From Pelagerythrobacter marensis (lineage in GTDB: Bacteria; Pseudomonadota; Alphaproteobacteria; Sphingomonadales; Sphingomonadaceae), in assembly GCF_001028625.1 (NCBI RefSeq), contig NZ_CP011805.1, forward strand, positions 2,465,001-2,529,000: a stretch of 64,000 nt of DNA, written 5' to 3'. The position numbers and the translations under genes are program-made. Below, piece after piece: positions 32,704-41,745 of this stretch. The notes below the pieces were generated by a model. It had not been told where the DNA came from and searched no databases. It was given only the letters and a program-made list of their open reading frames with translations. How positions within the stretch are numbered: position 1 is the first letter of the stretch; each line of letters begins with the position of its first letter.

Positions 32704-32775
32704 TCGCTGCCGCTGGCCTTTCGAATTGCGGCATTGTTCGAAATGCCGATCGAGGATATATTCACGCCCGATTGA
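32704..32775 (+). pseudogene. Relict C terminus of a small XRE-type helix-turn-helix regulator
   Basis: The last 23 codons before the TGA at 32773 read SLPLAFRIAALFEMPIEDIF and TPD, the C-terminal helices of the small Cro/CI-like regulators with an S-L-P-L-A-F, F-x-x-x-I-E-D-I-F pattern. Upstream, where the DNA-recognition helices should be, the frame holds only Arg-rich unrelated sequence, and the other frames do not restore it. The region upstream is occupied by the thrS leader on the other strand. I read it as a decayed regulator gene. The 34-residue lipoprotein starts nine bases later. Confidence 0.45.
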
Positions 32776-32784
32776 GAGGGAGCC

Positions 32785-32889
32785 ATGAAGCACGTCGCTA
32801 CATTGTTGCTTGCCTGCCTGCTGGTTGCCGGATGCAACGGGCGGACGGAGGAGCCATCGTACTTCGAGTACGCGCCTCCGCTGTACTGA
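32785..32889 (+). CDS. 34-residue lipoprotein of unknown function
   Basis: The frame from the ATG at 32785 reads MKHVATLLLACLLVAGCNG and continues with a short acidic and aromatic tail ending EYAPPLY. It is a textbook lipoprotein signal (basic start, hydrophobic core, lipobox VAGC) with Cys17 as the lipid site, leaving a mature peptide of only 18 residues. A GAGAGGGAG ribosome-binding site stands just before the start. It is too short for most gene callers. It lies between the regulator relict and the hydrolase gene, and may be in one operon with the latter, 43 bases on. Confidence 0.65.
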   Translation: MKHVATLLLACLLVAGCNGRTEEPSYFEYAPPLY

Positions 32890-32931
32890 CGCGGGTTGCC
32901 ACGGCCCCCGCCGGGCGGGCATGGCCGGGGC

Positions 32932-33699
32932 ATGACCGACGAGATCGACTTCTACGAACTGGGCGACGGCCGCCGTATCGCCTTCCGTCACTTCGCGGGT
33001 GAGGATGAGGGCGCGCACGACGATGCGCTGCGCCCAACGCTGGTGTTCCTGCCCGGCTACATGTCCGACATGGCCGGGGGGAAAGCCACGGCGATCCATG
33101 ACTGGGCCGTGGCCCGCGGCCAGCCCTGCTTGCTGCTCGATTATTCGGGCTGCGGGCGCAGCACCGGCGATTTTGCCGATGGTACGCTGTCGCGCTGGTG
33201 TGAAGAAGTGCTCGCGCTGGTTCGCGAGCGGGTCGGCGGGCCGGTGATCCTGATCGGTTCGTCGATGGGCGGCTGGCTGATGCTGCTGGCCGGCGAAGCG
33301 CTCGGCCCGCGGCTTGCCGGAATGGTCGGGATCGCGGCCGCGCCGGACTTTTCCGACTGGGGCTACAGCGACAGCCAGAAGGCGGAACTCGCCGCCGGGC
33401 GCACGGTGCTGGAAGACAACCCCTACGGGCCCGAACCGACGCCGACCCATCCCGGTTTCTGGCAGGATGCGCAGCGCCAGCGCCTTCTCGGGCGAGAGAT
33501 CGCGATCGATTGCCCGGTGCGTCTGCTGCACGGCCAGGCCGACCCCGACGTTCCGTGGGAAATCAGCCTGCGCACCGCGGCGGCCCTGCGTTCGGATGAG
33601 GTACAGGTGACCCTTGTGAAAGGCGGCGATCACCGCCTGTCGCGCGAACAGGATATCGCCCTGCTGTTGCGAACGCTGGACGCACTCCCCATCCAATAG
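32932..33699 (+). CDS. Alpha/beta hydrolase
   Basis: A 255-residue serine hydrolase. FLPGYMSDMAGGKA gives the oxyanion region, LLDYSGCGRSTG follows, the nucleophile elbow is GSSMGG (Ser near residue 119), the acid is in HGQADPDVPWE, and the catalytic His in KGGDHRLSR. The layout recalls ABHD10-like esterases and bacterial relatives. I chose the ATG at 32932 over an in-frame one at 32896. It has no membrane signal, so it is probably cytosolic; the substrate is unknown. It precedes the TPR gene by 28 bases. Confidence 0.87.
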   Translation: MTDEIDFYELGDGRRIAFRHFAGEDEGAHDDALRPTLVFLPGYMSDMAGGKATAIHDWAVARGQPCLLLDYSGCGRSTGDFADGTLSRWCEEVLALVRERVGGPVILIGSSMGGWLMLLAGEALGPRLAGMVGIAAAPDFSDWGYSDSQKAELAAGRTVLEDNPYGPEPTPTHPGFWQDAQRQRLLGREIAIDCPVRLLHGQADPDVPWEISLRTAAALRSDEVQVTLVKGGDHRLSREQDIALLLRTLDALPIQ

Positions 33700-33727
33700 C
33701 AGGCAGTAACGATCAGGAGCCTGCCAG

Positions 33728-34561
33728 ATGACCCCGTTTCTTGCTCTTCTGCTTCAGGTCGGCCCTGCGCCGGCGGCGGAGCCGATTTCGCCCCTTCCGC
33801 CAGAGATGGAGCAGCAGCGCGCCGACCGAGCGCGTCGCAACGCTGAGGCCGAGGCGGTGCAGCCTGCCAGTCAGCTCGCCCAATGCCTCGCCCGCACCCG
33901 GCGCGATCCCGGCGGCGCGGTGGAGGAGGCTGAGGTCTGGCTGGAGGGCGCGCAGGGCGGAGAGCGTGGCGATGCGGGCCAGTGTCTGGGTGTTGCCCAG
34001 GCGCAATTGGGGCAAAGTGCGGCGTCGGCCGAAACCTTCCTCGCGGCGCGCGATGCGACCCCGGCGGACGATCGTCGTCTGCGGGCGCTGCGGGGCGCAC
34101 TGGCCGGCGGAGCATTGCTGGGCGAAGGCGATCCCGCTTCGGCACTGGCGCTTCTCGACAGCGCTCGCGACGATGCCGTGGCCGCCGGTGAAGGCGCGAT
34201 CGCGGGGCAGATCGCTCTCGATCGCGCGATTGCTCTCGTCGCTCTCGACCGTCCGGCCGATGCGGCGGATGCTCTGGCAGCGGCCCGCGCCGCCTTGCCC
34301 GACAATGCGCAGGCCTGGCTGTTGTCGGCGACGCTGTCGCGCCGCTCGGGCGAACTGGCAGAGGCCCAGACCCGGATCGAGCGGGCGGCAGAACTTGCCC
34401 CTCTCGATCCGGCGATCGGGTTGGAAGCGGGCGTTATCGCGGCAATGACCGGGCGTGACGAGGCCGCCCGGCGCAGCTGGCGATCGGTGATCGAGATGGC
34501 GCCCGACAGCCCGATGGCGGCAACCGCCCAAACCTATCTCGACCGACTGGATGCTGCATGA
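33728..34561 (+). CDS. Tetratricopeptide-repeat protein, probably exported
   Basis: A 277-residue Ala-rich helical protein. The N terminus MTPFLALLLQVGPAPAAEPI looks like a short signal peptide. A Gln/Arg/Ala-rich stretch follows, then three to four degenerate TPR-like helix pairs, clearest at AQAWLLSATLSRRSGELAEA and IGLEAGVIAAMTGRDEAARR. It likely mediates protein contacts in the periplasm. Its stop overlaps the LLM oxidoreductase start by four bases (ATGA), so the two are co-translated. No specific partner can be named. Confidence 0.8.
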   Translation: MTPFLALLLQVGPAPAAEPISPLPPEMEQQRADRARRNAEAEAVQPASQLAQCLARTRRDPGGAVEEAEVWLEGAQGGERGDAGQCLGVAQAQLGQSAASAETFLAARDATPADDRRLRALRGALAGGALLGEGDPASALALLDSARDDAVAAGEGAIAGQIALDRAIALVALDRPADAADALAAARAALPDNAQAWLLSATLSRRSGELAEAQTRIERAAELAPLDPAIGLEAGVIAAMTGRDEAARRSWRSVIEMAPDSPMAATAQTYLDRLDAA

Positions 34562-35538
34562 CCGATTTTTCCGTTCTCGACCTCGTTCCCGTGCGCGAAG
34601 GCGGCACGCTGGAAGAAGCCTATGCCGCCTCCGCCGCGCTGGCCCGCACGGCCGAAGCAACGGGCTGCAAACGGTTCTGGATCGCCGAACATCACGCGAT
34701 GGAAGGAATCGGGGGCGGTGCGACTTCGGTCGTCATCGGTCATATCGGCAATGCGACATCGACCATTCGGATCGGCGCGGGCGGGATCATGCTGCCCAAC
34801 CACAACCCGTTCGTGATCGCCGAACAGTTCGGCACGCTGGCGGCGCTGTTTCCGGGGCGGATCGACCTCGGCCTCGGTCGGGCGCCGGGTGCAGGGCCGG
34901 AGCTGCAACGCGCCTTGCGCAAGGATCTCCACCGCGCGGCAGAGCTGTTCCCGCAGGACGTGGCCGAATTGCAGGCCATTCTCGCGGGCGATCCGGAACT
35001 GCCGATCCGGCCGACACCGGGATATGGCGCACACGTCGAAATGTGGATGCTCGGCTCCAGCCTCTTCGGCGCGCAGCTCGCGGCGCGGCTGGGTCTGCCC
35101 TATGCCTTCGCGAGCCATTTTGCGCCGACGCATCTCGATGCCGCACTCGCGCTCTATCGACGGGATTTTCAACCGTCGGAAACGCTGGAGAAGCCGCATG
35201 TCATGGCAGCGATGACGGTGTTCGCTGCCGAAACCGCAGAAGAGGCCGAACTGATCGCTTCGTCGCAGGCGCAAAGCTTCGTCAGGCTGCGTACCGGCAA
35301 GCCGGGGCGCCTGCCACCGCCGGTTCCCGGCTATCGCGACAGCCTGCCGCCCCAGGCCCGCGCTATCCTCGACCATATCGGGGAGGCTTCGGCAATCGGC
35401 ACCCCGGCCGAAATCAAGACGAAGATCGAGGCGTTCATTGCCAGAACCGGAGCGGATGAGATCATGCTGTCGGGCGCAACTTATGCTCCCGAAGCGCGCA
35501 TCCGTACGCTGGAACTGGTGCATGAGGCGATGGGCTGA
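34558..35538 (+). CDS. LLM class flavin-dependent oxidoreductase
   Basis: A 326-residue luciferase-like monooxygenase of the MsnO8-type subgroup. It has LDLVPVREGGTLEEAYAAS at the start, RFWIAEHHAMEGIGGGATSV, the typical GGIMLPNHNPFVIAEQFGTL and LGLGRAPG. These are FMN- or F420-binding TIM-barrel landmarks; sphingomonads generally use FMNH2 here. The substrate is unknown. It overlaps the TPR gene by four bases and is followed by a hairpin. Confidence 0.9.
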   Translation: MTDFSVLDLVPVREGGTLEEAYAASAALARTAEATGCKRFWIAEHHAMEGIGGGATSVVIGHIGNATSTIRIGAGGIMLPNHNPFVIAEQFGTLAALFPGRIDLGLGRAPGAGPELQRALRKDLHRAAELFPQDVAELQAILAGDPELPIRPTPGYGAHVEMWMLGSSLFGAQLAARLGLPYAFASHFAPTHLDAALALYRRDFQPSETLEKPHVMAAMTVFAAETAEEAELIASSQAQSFVRLRTGKPGRLPPPVPGYRDSLPPQARAILDHIGEASAIGTPAEIKTKIEAFIARTGADEIMLSGATYAPEARIRTLELVHEAMG

Positions 35539-35556
35539 ACGCCGCGTTCTCGGGCT

Positions 35557-35586
35557 CGCTCCAGAACGCCGATGTAAACTGGAGCG
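35557..35586 (+). terminator. Hairpin after the LLM oxidoreductase gene
   Basis: CGCTCCAG (35557-35564) and CTGGAGCG (35579-35586) form a perfect eight-base stem with a 14-base loop, about 20 bases past the stop codon. No T-run follows, so terminator function is uncertain. Confidence 0.4.
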
Positions 35587-35742
35587 GGCCGTTGTGAGCC
35601 TTTGATGATACGCCCGCCGTAAGGGAAATGCGCTGCGGAAACGCGGCTTGCGGTGCGAACGACTTGGGCGTAGTCGCGCAAGATTATTGCCGCATCGGCG
35701 GCGTCTTTGTGCGGGCGTCCAATGCCCGGTGGAGCGATTTCG

Positions 35743-38700
35743 ATGGGTTCCAGTTCAACCGCGCCTTCGGGTAAGTCCCGCCGCGGAAAGGCCGATTCTT
35801 CCCCTCTCGTCAAGGCGTTGACCGACCGGATCTGCGATTCGCTGCTGCCCGGCGACACGCCGTTCGCGACCGACAAAGTGCGCGATGCCGCCACGTTCAT
35901 GCTCGACGCTGCGACGCGCCGCGAACGGGGCGAAGCCTCGATTGCCCTTGCCTCCGACACGGACGAGCGGCGCTTCATGCGGATCGCGCTGGTCAACGAC
36001 GACATGCCGTTCCTGGTCGATTCGGTCGCAGCGACGATTGCCGCGCAAGGTCTTGCAATCGATCGCCTGGTTCACCCTGTGGTTCACACCCGGCGGGACG
36101 AGGATGGAACGCTGCGCGAGATCGCAGCGCAGCGCAGCGACGATACCCGGCGCGAATCGATGATCTACGTCGAAACGGTGCGGATCGACGCGCGCCAGCG
36201 GCGCACGCTGGAGCGCGAATTGCGCACGACATTGGCCGACGTCCATGCCGCGGTGGCCGACTGGCCGAAAATGCGCGAAGCGATGCGCGCCGATGCCGGG
36301 CGGATCGACGATGCCGAAGGCGCGGAGCTGTTGCGCTGGCTGGAAGGTGGAATGCTGACGCAGCTCGGCCATCTCCGGCGCCATCGCGACGGCAGCCATT
36401 CGGGCCTGCTGGGCATTTGCCGCAAGAGCGCGAAGCAGATCCTCGCCGATGCATCATACGATCGCGCGTTCGATTGGTTTGGCGCGGCCGACGAAGGGCG
36501 CGAGCTGCTGATCATCAAGGCCAATCGTCTTTCCAACGTCCATCGCCGGGTGCCGCTCGATCTGTTCATCACGCCGATCCGCGAAGGCGGCGAGGTCGTG
36601 GCGCTTTCCATCCACGCGGGCGTGTGGACCAGCGCGGCGCTCGCTGCCGTGCCCACGCAAGTGCCGCGCCTGCGTGCGCGCGTTTCCGGTTTGATGGAGA
36701 AGTTCGAATTCGACGCCGGCGGCCACGCGGGCAAGGCGCTGGTTCATGCCCTGACGTCCTTGCCGCACGATCTGGTGATCGGGTTTGCGGACGACGATAT
36801 CGAACGTGTGTCGACCGCGATGATGAGCCTGGTCGACCGTCCGCGCCCCCGGCTGGCGCTGGTCGAGGCGCCGCTGGCCCGGCATCTGTTCGCATTCGTG
36901 TGGATGCCGCGCGACATGCTTTCCACCCAGGTGCGCCATCGGATCGAAGGGCTGCTGGAACAAGGCGCCGGGGCGACCATGCTGGACTGGAGCCTGCAGG
37001 TCGAAGGCGGCAACCTCGCCATGCTGCGCTTCGTGCTCGATTTGCGCGGTGGCCAGGTTTCCACGCCGGAAGCGGAGCTGGAACGCCAGTTGCAGAAAAT
37101 GCTGCGCGGCTGGGCCGAAGCGGTCGAGGGCGAACTGGCCGAGCAGATGGAGCCCGGGCGCGCCGCGGCCATCGCGACTCGCTTCGCCGACGCGTTCCCC
37201 CCTGCGTACCGGGCAGACTACGGCCCGGCGGAAGCCGCCCTGGACATTGCCCGCATGCGCCATCTCTCGGCGCTGGAATCGGAGTCGACCGGGGGTGCGG
37301 CCCTGCAACGCGACGCGCGGCTTTACGCGTTCGATCGCGAAGGCGAGACCGAACTGCGCCTCAAGGTTTACGAGCACGAAGGGGCGTTGCCGCTTTCCGA
37401 TGCCGTGCCGGCGCTGGAGAATTTCGGTTTCCGCGTGCTGGCGGAAATTCCCACCCCACTCGATGAAGGGCGCCTGGGCACGATCCACGACTTCACGCTC
37501 GCCTTGCCGGACGGAGATGCGATCGCACCGCTTCTGAAGCGCGTCGATGCGATAGAGGAAGCGATCGCCGCCGTGCTTAATGGCTGGGCGGAAGACGATC
37601 CGTTCAACCGGCTCGTGATCGGCGCCGCGTTGAGCGCGGATCAGGCCAATTGGCTGCGGGCCTTCTATCGCTATCTGCGCCAGGCCGGCGTTAGCTTCAC
37701 GATCTACACCGTGGTCGATGCGCTCGATCGGGCGCCGGAAGTGACGCGGGCGCTGGCGGATCTGTTCGCCGCGCGCAACGATCCCGATTTTTCGGGCAAC
37801 CGCGAGGCAGCGACCGCGCAGTGCGAGGATGCGATCAAGCAGGGCCTCGCCAAAGTCGCTGCGATCAACGACGATCGCCTGCTGCGGCTGTACCACGCCG
37901 TTATCGGGGCGATCCTGCGGACCAACGCCTTCGCCCCTGCGGGTCAGGAAGCGCTGGCGTTCAAGATCGATTCGCAACTGGTCCCGAACCTGCCCAGGCC
38001 AATCCCCTGGCGCGAGATCTTCGTCTATTCGCGCCGCGTCGAAGGCATCCACCTGCGCGCCGGCCCGGTTGCGCGCGGCGGCCTGCGCTGGTCCGACCGG
38101 CGAGACGACTTCCGCACCGAAATCCTTGGTCTGATGAAGGCGCAGCGGGTCAAGAACGCGGTGATCGTCCCGACCGGGGCGAAGGGCGGTTTCTATCCCA
38201 AGCAGCTTCCCGCCCCCGACAGGGATCGCGCCGCCTGGGCGGCCGAAGGGCAGGCAAGCTACGAGATATTCATCCGCACCCTTCTGTCGGTGACCGACAA
38301 TCTGGAAGGCGACAAGGTCATCCACCCCCCACGCGTGGTGATCCGGGACGGTGACGATCCCTATTTCGTGGTTGCCGCCGACAAGGGCACGGCACGCTTT
38401 TCGGACGTTGCCAACGCACTCGCGGAAAAGCGGGACTTCTGGCTTGGCGATGCTTTCGCAAGCGGCGGTTCGAACGGATACGATCACAAGGCGATGGGCA
38501 TTACCGCCCGCGGTGCCTGGGTTTCGGTGCAGCGCCATTTCCTCGAAATGGGCATCGACGTGCAAAGCGATTCGGTGCGCGTTGCCGGCTGCGGCGACAT
38601 GTCGGGCGATGTCTTCGGCAACGGAATGCTGCTGTCGAAGGCGATCCGGCTGGTCGCCGCGTTCGACCATCGGCATATCTTCATCGATCCCGACCCCGAT

Positions 38701-40467
38701 CCCGCGGCGAGCTGGAACGAGCGCAAGCGTCTGTTCGACCTGCCGGCATCGAGCTGGGAAGATTACGACAAGGCCCTGATCTCGAAGGGCGGCGGCGTAT
38801 GGCCGCGCTCGATGAAGCGCATTCCGCTTTCCGCCGCGATGCGCAAGATGCTGGGCACCGAAGCGAAAGAGATGGAGCCGGAGGCGCTGATCTCCGCCAT
38901 TCTTCGGGCGGAACTGGATCTCATCTGGTTCGGCGGCATCGGGACGTATGTGAAGAGCCGCGCCGAAAACAACGTTCAGGTCGGCGATCCGGCCAACGAT
39001 CCCCTGCGCGTCGACGCTGCCGATCTGCGTGCGAAAGTGATCGGCGAAGGGGCGAATCTGGGCGTGACCCAGGCCGCGCGCATCGAATTTGCGCTGCGCG
39101 GCGGGCGGATCAACACCGACTTCATCGACAACTCGGCAGGCGTCGACTGTTCGGATAACGAGGTCAACATCAAGATCGCACTGGCCGGCGCGCGTCGGGC
39201 AGGGCGGCTTGCCGAGCCGCGCCGAAACGCGCTGCTGGTCGAGATGACGGACGAGGTTGCCGAGCTTGTTCTGGAAGACAACCGTCTTCAGGCGCTGGCC
39301 CTGTCGGTTGCCGAACTGGGCGGCGCGAAGGCGACCGCATCGCAGCTGCGCCTGATCGAGACCCTGGAAGACCGCGGCTATCTCGATCGCCGCACGGAAG
39401 GGCTGGCCGATGGCGAAGCCCTGGCGCGCCGGGCCAGCGACGGTGCCGGCCTGACGAGACCGGAACTTGCGGTGCTGCTGTCGTCGACCAAGCTGGTGTT
39501 GCAGGACGCCATCGAACAGTCGGCATTGCCCGACGATCCCGCGCTCGAAGCCGACCTGCTGGAATATTTCCCGGCACCCATGCGCGGCAAGTTCAAGGCG
39601 CAGATCCTCGATCACAGGCTCCGCCGCGAGATTATCGCGACAAGTCTGGCGAACCGGATCGTCAACCGTCTCGGCCTCGTCAATCCGTTCGAGCTGGCCG
39701 AGGAAGAGGGGGCCGAACTGGCGCAGGTCGCGGCGGCATTCGTCGCTGCGGAAAAGCTGTTCGGTATTGAGACCCTGTGGGATCGGCTCGATCGCGCCGC
39801 CATGCCCGAAACCGCGCGCATCGTCCTGTTCGACCGGGTTGCCACTGCAATGCGCAGCCAGATGGCCGATCTGTTGCGGGCCGGCGTGGGCCGCAGCGGT
39901 CCGTCGCAGGTGGTGGAGGAGCTGTCCCGCGGAATTGGCGAACTGGCCGCAGGTACCGAAGGGTTGCTGGCGGCCGAAACGCGCCAGCAATCGGCCAAGA
40001 TGCGCGCTGCCTTTACCGATAAGGGCGCCCCGGACGACATCGCTGCCGACGTCGCGCACTTGTTCGACATGGATGGCGGCGTTGGCCTTGCCCGTCTCGC
40101 GCGGGATGCGGAGATTGGCGCGCGCGCGCTTACCGGTGCCTTCACCGATCTCGGTGCGCGGCTCGGCCTTGACTGGGCGCAGGGCACCGCCGCGCTGATG
40201 GACCCGTCGGACGTGTGGGAGCGCCTGCTGGTGGCCGGGCTTGCGCGCGATTTCCAGCAGATGCGGCTCGATTTCCTTCGGCGGCTGTCGCGGCGCAAGG
40301 ATGCGAAGTCGGATCCGGCGGGCGCGGTTGCGACCTGGGCGGAGGAGAACGCCACCGCGATCCGTCAGTTCCGCGCCATGATCGGGCGCGCGCAGGCACA
40401 ATCGCCGGTCGCGCCGGCAATGCTCGCGCAGATTGCCAGCCAGGCGCGGAACCTGCTCGGACGGTAG
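35743..40467 (+). CDS. gdhB: NAD-specific glutamate dehydrogenase, large (180 kDa) class
   Basis: Catabolic GDH converting glutamate to 2-oxoglutarate and ammonium. The 1574-residue product has the long N-terminal regulatory region of this class (ACT-like segments around residues 50-700) and the catalytic region at roughly 700-1230. Landmarks there are VARGGLRWSDRRDDFRTEILGLMKAQRVKNAVIVPTGAKGGF with the substrate Lys, and the dinucleotide region VAGCGDMSGDVFGNGML. A long C-terminal helical domain follows. I start at the ATG at 35743 after GGTGGAGCG; an ATG at 35707 adds 12 residues. It is monocistronic with about 200 bases upstream. The symbol is used loosely for this class. Confidence 0.95.
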   Translation: MGSSSTAPSGKSRRGKADSSPLVKALTDRICDSLLPGDTPFATDKVRDAATFMLDAATRRERGEASIALASDTDERRFMRIALVNDDMPFLVDSVAATIAAQGLAIDRLVHPVVHTRRDEDGTLREIAAQRSDDTRRESMIYVETVRIDARQRRTLERELRTTLADVHAAVADWPKMREAMRADAGRIDDAEGAELLRWLEGGMLTQLGHLRRHRDGSHSGLLGICRKSAKQILADASYDRAFDWFGAADEGRELLIIKANRLSNVHRRVPLDLFITPIREGGEVVALSIHAGVWTSAALAAVPTQVPRLRARVSGLMEKFEFDAGGHAGKALVHALTSLPHDLVIGFADDDIERVSTAMMSLVDRPRPRLALVEAPLARHLFAFVWMPRDMLSTQVRHRIEGLLEQGAGATMLDWSLQVEGGNLAMLRFVLDLRGGQVSTPEAELERQLQKMLRGWAEAVEGELAEQMEPGRAAAIATRFADAFPPAYRADYGPAEAALDIARMRHLSALESESTGGAALQRDARLYAFDREGETELRLKVYEHEGALPLSDAVPALENFGFRVLAEIPTPLDEGRLGTIHDFTLALPDGDAIAPLLKRVDAIEEAIAAVLNGWAEDDPFNRLVIGAALSADQANWLRAFYRYLRQAGVSFTIYTVVDALDRAPEVTRALADLFAARNDPDFSGNREAATAQCEDAIKQGLAKVAAINDDRLLRLYHAVIGAILRTNAFAPAGQEALAFKIDSQLVPNLPRPIPWREIFVYSRRVEGIHLRAGPVARGGLRWSDRRDDFRTEILGLMKAQRVKNAVIVPTGAKGGFYPKQLPAPDRDRAAWAAEGQASYEIFIRTLLSVTDNLEGDKVIHPPRVVIRDGDDPYFVVAADKGTARFSDVANALAEKRDFWLGDAFASGGSNGYDHKAMGITARGAWVSVQRHFLEMGIDVQSDSVRVAGCGDMSGDVFGNGMLLSKAIRLVAAFDHRHIFIDPDPDPAASWNERKRLFDLPASSWEDYDKALISKGGGVWPRSMKRIPLSAAMRKMLGTEAKEMEPEALISAILRAELDLIWFGGIGTYVKSRAENNVQVGDPANDPLRVDAADLRAKVIGEGANLGVTQAARIEFALRGGRINTDFIDNSAGVDCSDNEVNIKIALAGARRAGRLAEPRRNALLVEMTDEVAELVLEDNRLQALALSVAELGGAKATASQLRLIETLEDRGYLDRRTEGLADGEALARRASDGAGLTRPELAVLLSSTKLVLQDAIEQSALPDDPALEADLLEYFPAPMRGKFKAQILDHRLRREIIATSLANRIVNRLGLVNPFELAEEEGAELAQVAAAFVAAEKLFGIETLWDRLDRAAMPETARIVLFDRVATAMRSQMADLLRAGVGRSGPSQVVEELSRGIGELAAGTEGLLAAETRQQSAKMRAAFTDKGAPDDIAADVAHLFDMDGGVGLARLARDAEIGARALTGAFTDLGARLGLDWAQGTAALMDPSDVWERLLVAGLARDFQQMRLDFLRRLSRRKDAKSDPAGAVATWAEENATAIRQFRAMIGRAQAQSPVAPAMLAQIASQARNLLGR

Positions 40468-40521
40468 CGTTCCCGGCGGGGCGGGCTTGACCCGGCGGCG
40501 GATTTGCCCAAACCCCGCCGC

Positions 40522-41745
40522 ATGGATAGCGCCGATATCGTGATCGTGGGCACAGGGCATGGCGGCGCACAGGCCGCCATCGCCCTGCGCCAGAACGGAT
40601 TTGCCGGCTCGATCATTATGATCGGGCGCGACAGCGAGCCTCCTTACGAGCGGCCGCCACTGTCGAAAGAGTATCTCGCCGGCGACAAGCCGTTCGAGCG
40701 TATCTATATCCGCCCGCCGCAGTTCTGGGCCGACAAGGACGTTACGCTCCGGCTGCGAACGTCCGTGGTGGAAGTCGACGCGCAGGCACACGAACTGGTG
40801 CTCTCGGACGAGAGCCGCATTCGATATGGCAAGCTGATCTGGGCCGCTGGCGGCGATCCGCGCCGGCTCCCCTGTCCGGGGGCGGACCTGCCGGGCGTGC
40901 ACTCGGTCCGCAACCGCGCCGACGTGGACCGGATAATGGCCGAACTCGAGGGCGGGGCACGCCGCGCCGTCGTGATCGGCGGCGGCTATATCGGGCTGGA
41001 AGCCGCCGCGGTGCTGCGCAAGCTGGGCTGCGAGGTCACCCTGCTCGAAGCGCTACCCCGCGTCCTTGCCCGTGTCGCTGGGGAAGAACTGTCGCGGTTC
41101 TACGAGCAAGAGCACCGCCGCCAGGGCGTCGACATCCGGCTGGAGGCGGCCGTTGAGCGGATCGAGGGGGATGGCAAGGTTGGCGGTGTCGCCCTGGCCG
41201 ATGGCGAGATCATACCGGCCGATCTGGTCGTCGTCGGGATCGGGATCGTGCCATCGATTGGCCCACTGATCGCTGGCGGCGCGGCGGGGGCAAACGGGGT
41301 CGATGTCGATGAATTCTGCCGCACCTCGCTGGATGACGTTTATGCGATCGGAGACTGCGCTGCGCATGCCAACCTCTTTGCCGAAGGTGCTGTGATCCGC
41401 CTGGAATCGGTTCAGAACGCGACCGACATGGCCAATGTCGCGGCGAAATCGATCTGCGGCGATGCCTTGCCCTACAAGGCCGTGCCGTGGTTCTGGTCGA
41501 ACCAGTATGACCTGCGCTTGCAGACCGTCGGCCTGTCGCTCGACTACGACGAGACGGTGCTGCGCGGTGACCCGGAGGCGCGCAAATTTTCAGTGGTCTA
41601 TCTGCGCGAAGGGCGAGTGATTGCGCTCGATTGCGTCAATGCGACAAGGGACTATGCCCAGGGGCGCAAGCTGGTGGAGGCCGGAACGAGGCCCGAGCGC
41701 GAGGCGCTGGCCGACCCGGAGATTTCGCTCAAGGCGCTGGTGTAA
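40522..41745 (+). CDS. FAD/NAD(P)-dependent ferredoxin or rubredoxin reductase
   Basis: A 407-residue flavoprotein transferring electrons from NAD(P)H to a small iron-sulfur partner, as in P450 or dioxygenase chains. The FAD motif is IVIVGTGHGGAQAAIALRQ at the start, with the redox-side ERPPLSKEYLAGDK segment. The NAD motif is VVIGGGYIGLEAAAVLRKLG near 150, and the second FAD contact VYAIGDCAAH is near 270. The C-terminal PWFWSNQYDLRLQTVGL is typical of this group. No cognate ferredoxin or oxygenase is adjacent, so the partner is unknown. It meets queG tail to tail with a 17-base overlap. Confidence 0.9.
   Translation: MDSADIVIVGTGHGGAQAAIALRQNGFAGSIIMIGRDSEPPYERPPLSKEYLAGDKPFERIYIRPPQFWADKDVTLRLRTSVVEVDAQAHELVLSDESRIRYGKLIWAAGGDPRRLPCPGADLPGVHSVRNRADVDRIMAELEGGARRAVVIGGGYIGLEAAAVLRKLGCEVTLLEALPRVLARVAGEELSRFYEQEHRRQGVDIRLEAAVERIEGDGKVGGVALADGEIIPADLVVVGIGIVPSIGPLIAGGAAGANGVDVDEFCRTSLDDVYAIGDCAAHANLFAEGAVIRLESVQNATDMANVAAKSICGDALPYKAVPWFWSNQYDLRLQTVGLSLDYDETVLRGDPEARKFSVVYLREGRVIALDCVNATRDYAQGRKLVEAGTRPEREALADPEISLKALV

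Noticed and set aside
32461..32775. Full 104-residue plus-strand frame upstream of the small lipoprotein
   Set aside because: Only its last 23 residues look like protein; the first part is Arg-rich and antisense to the thrS leader, so it is treated as a relict.
36454..40902. Very long open frame antisense to the glutamate dehydrogenase gene
   Set aside because: It is a high-G+C shadow frame with no recognisable motif; the opposite strand encodes a clear NAD-GDH.
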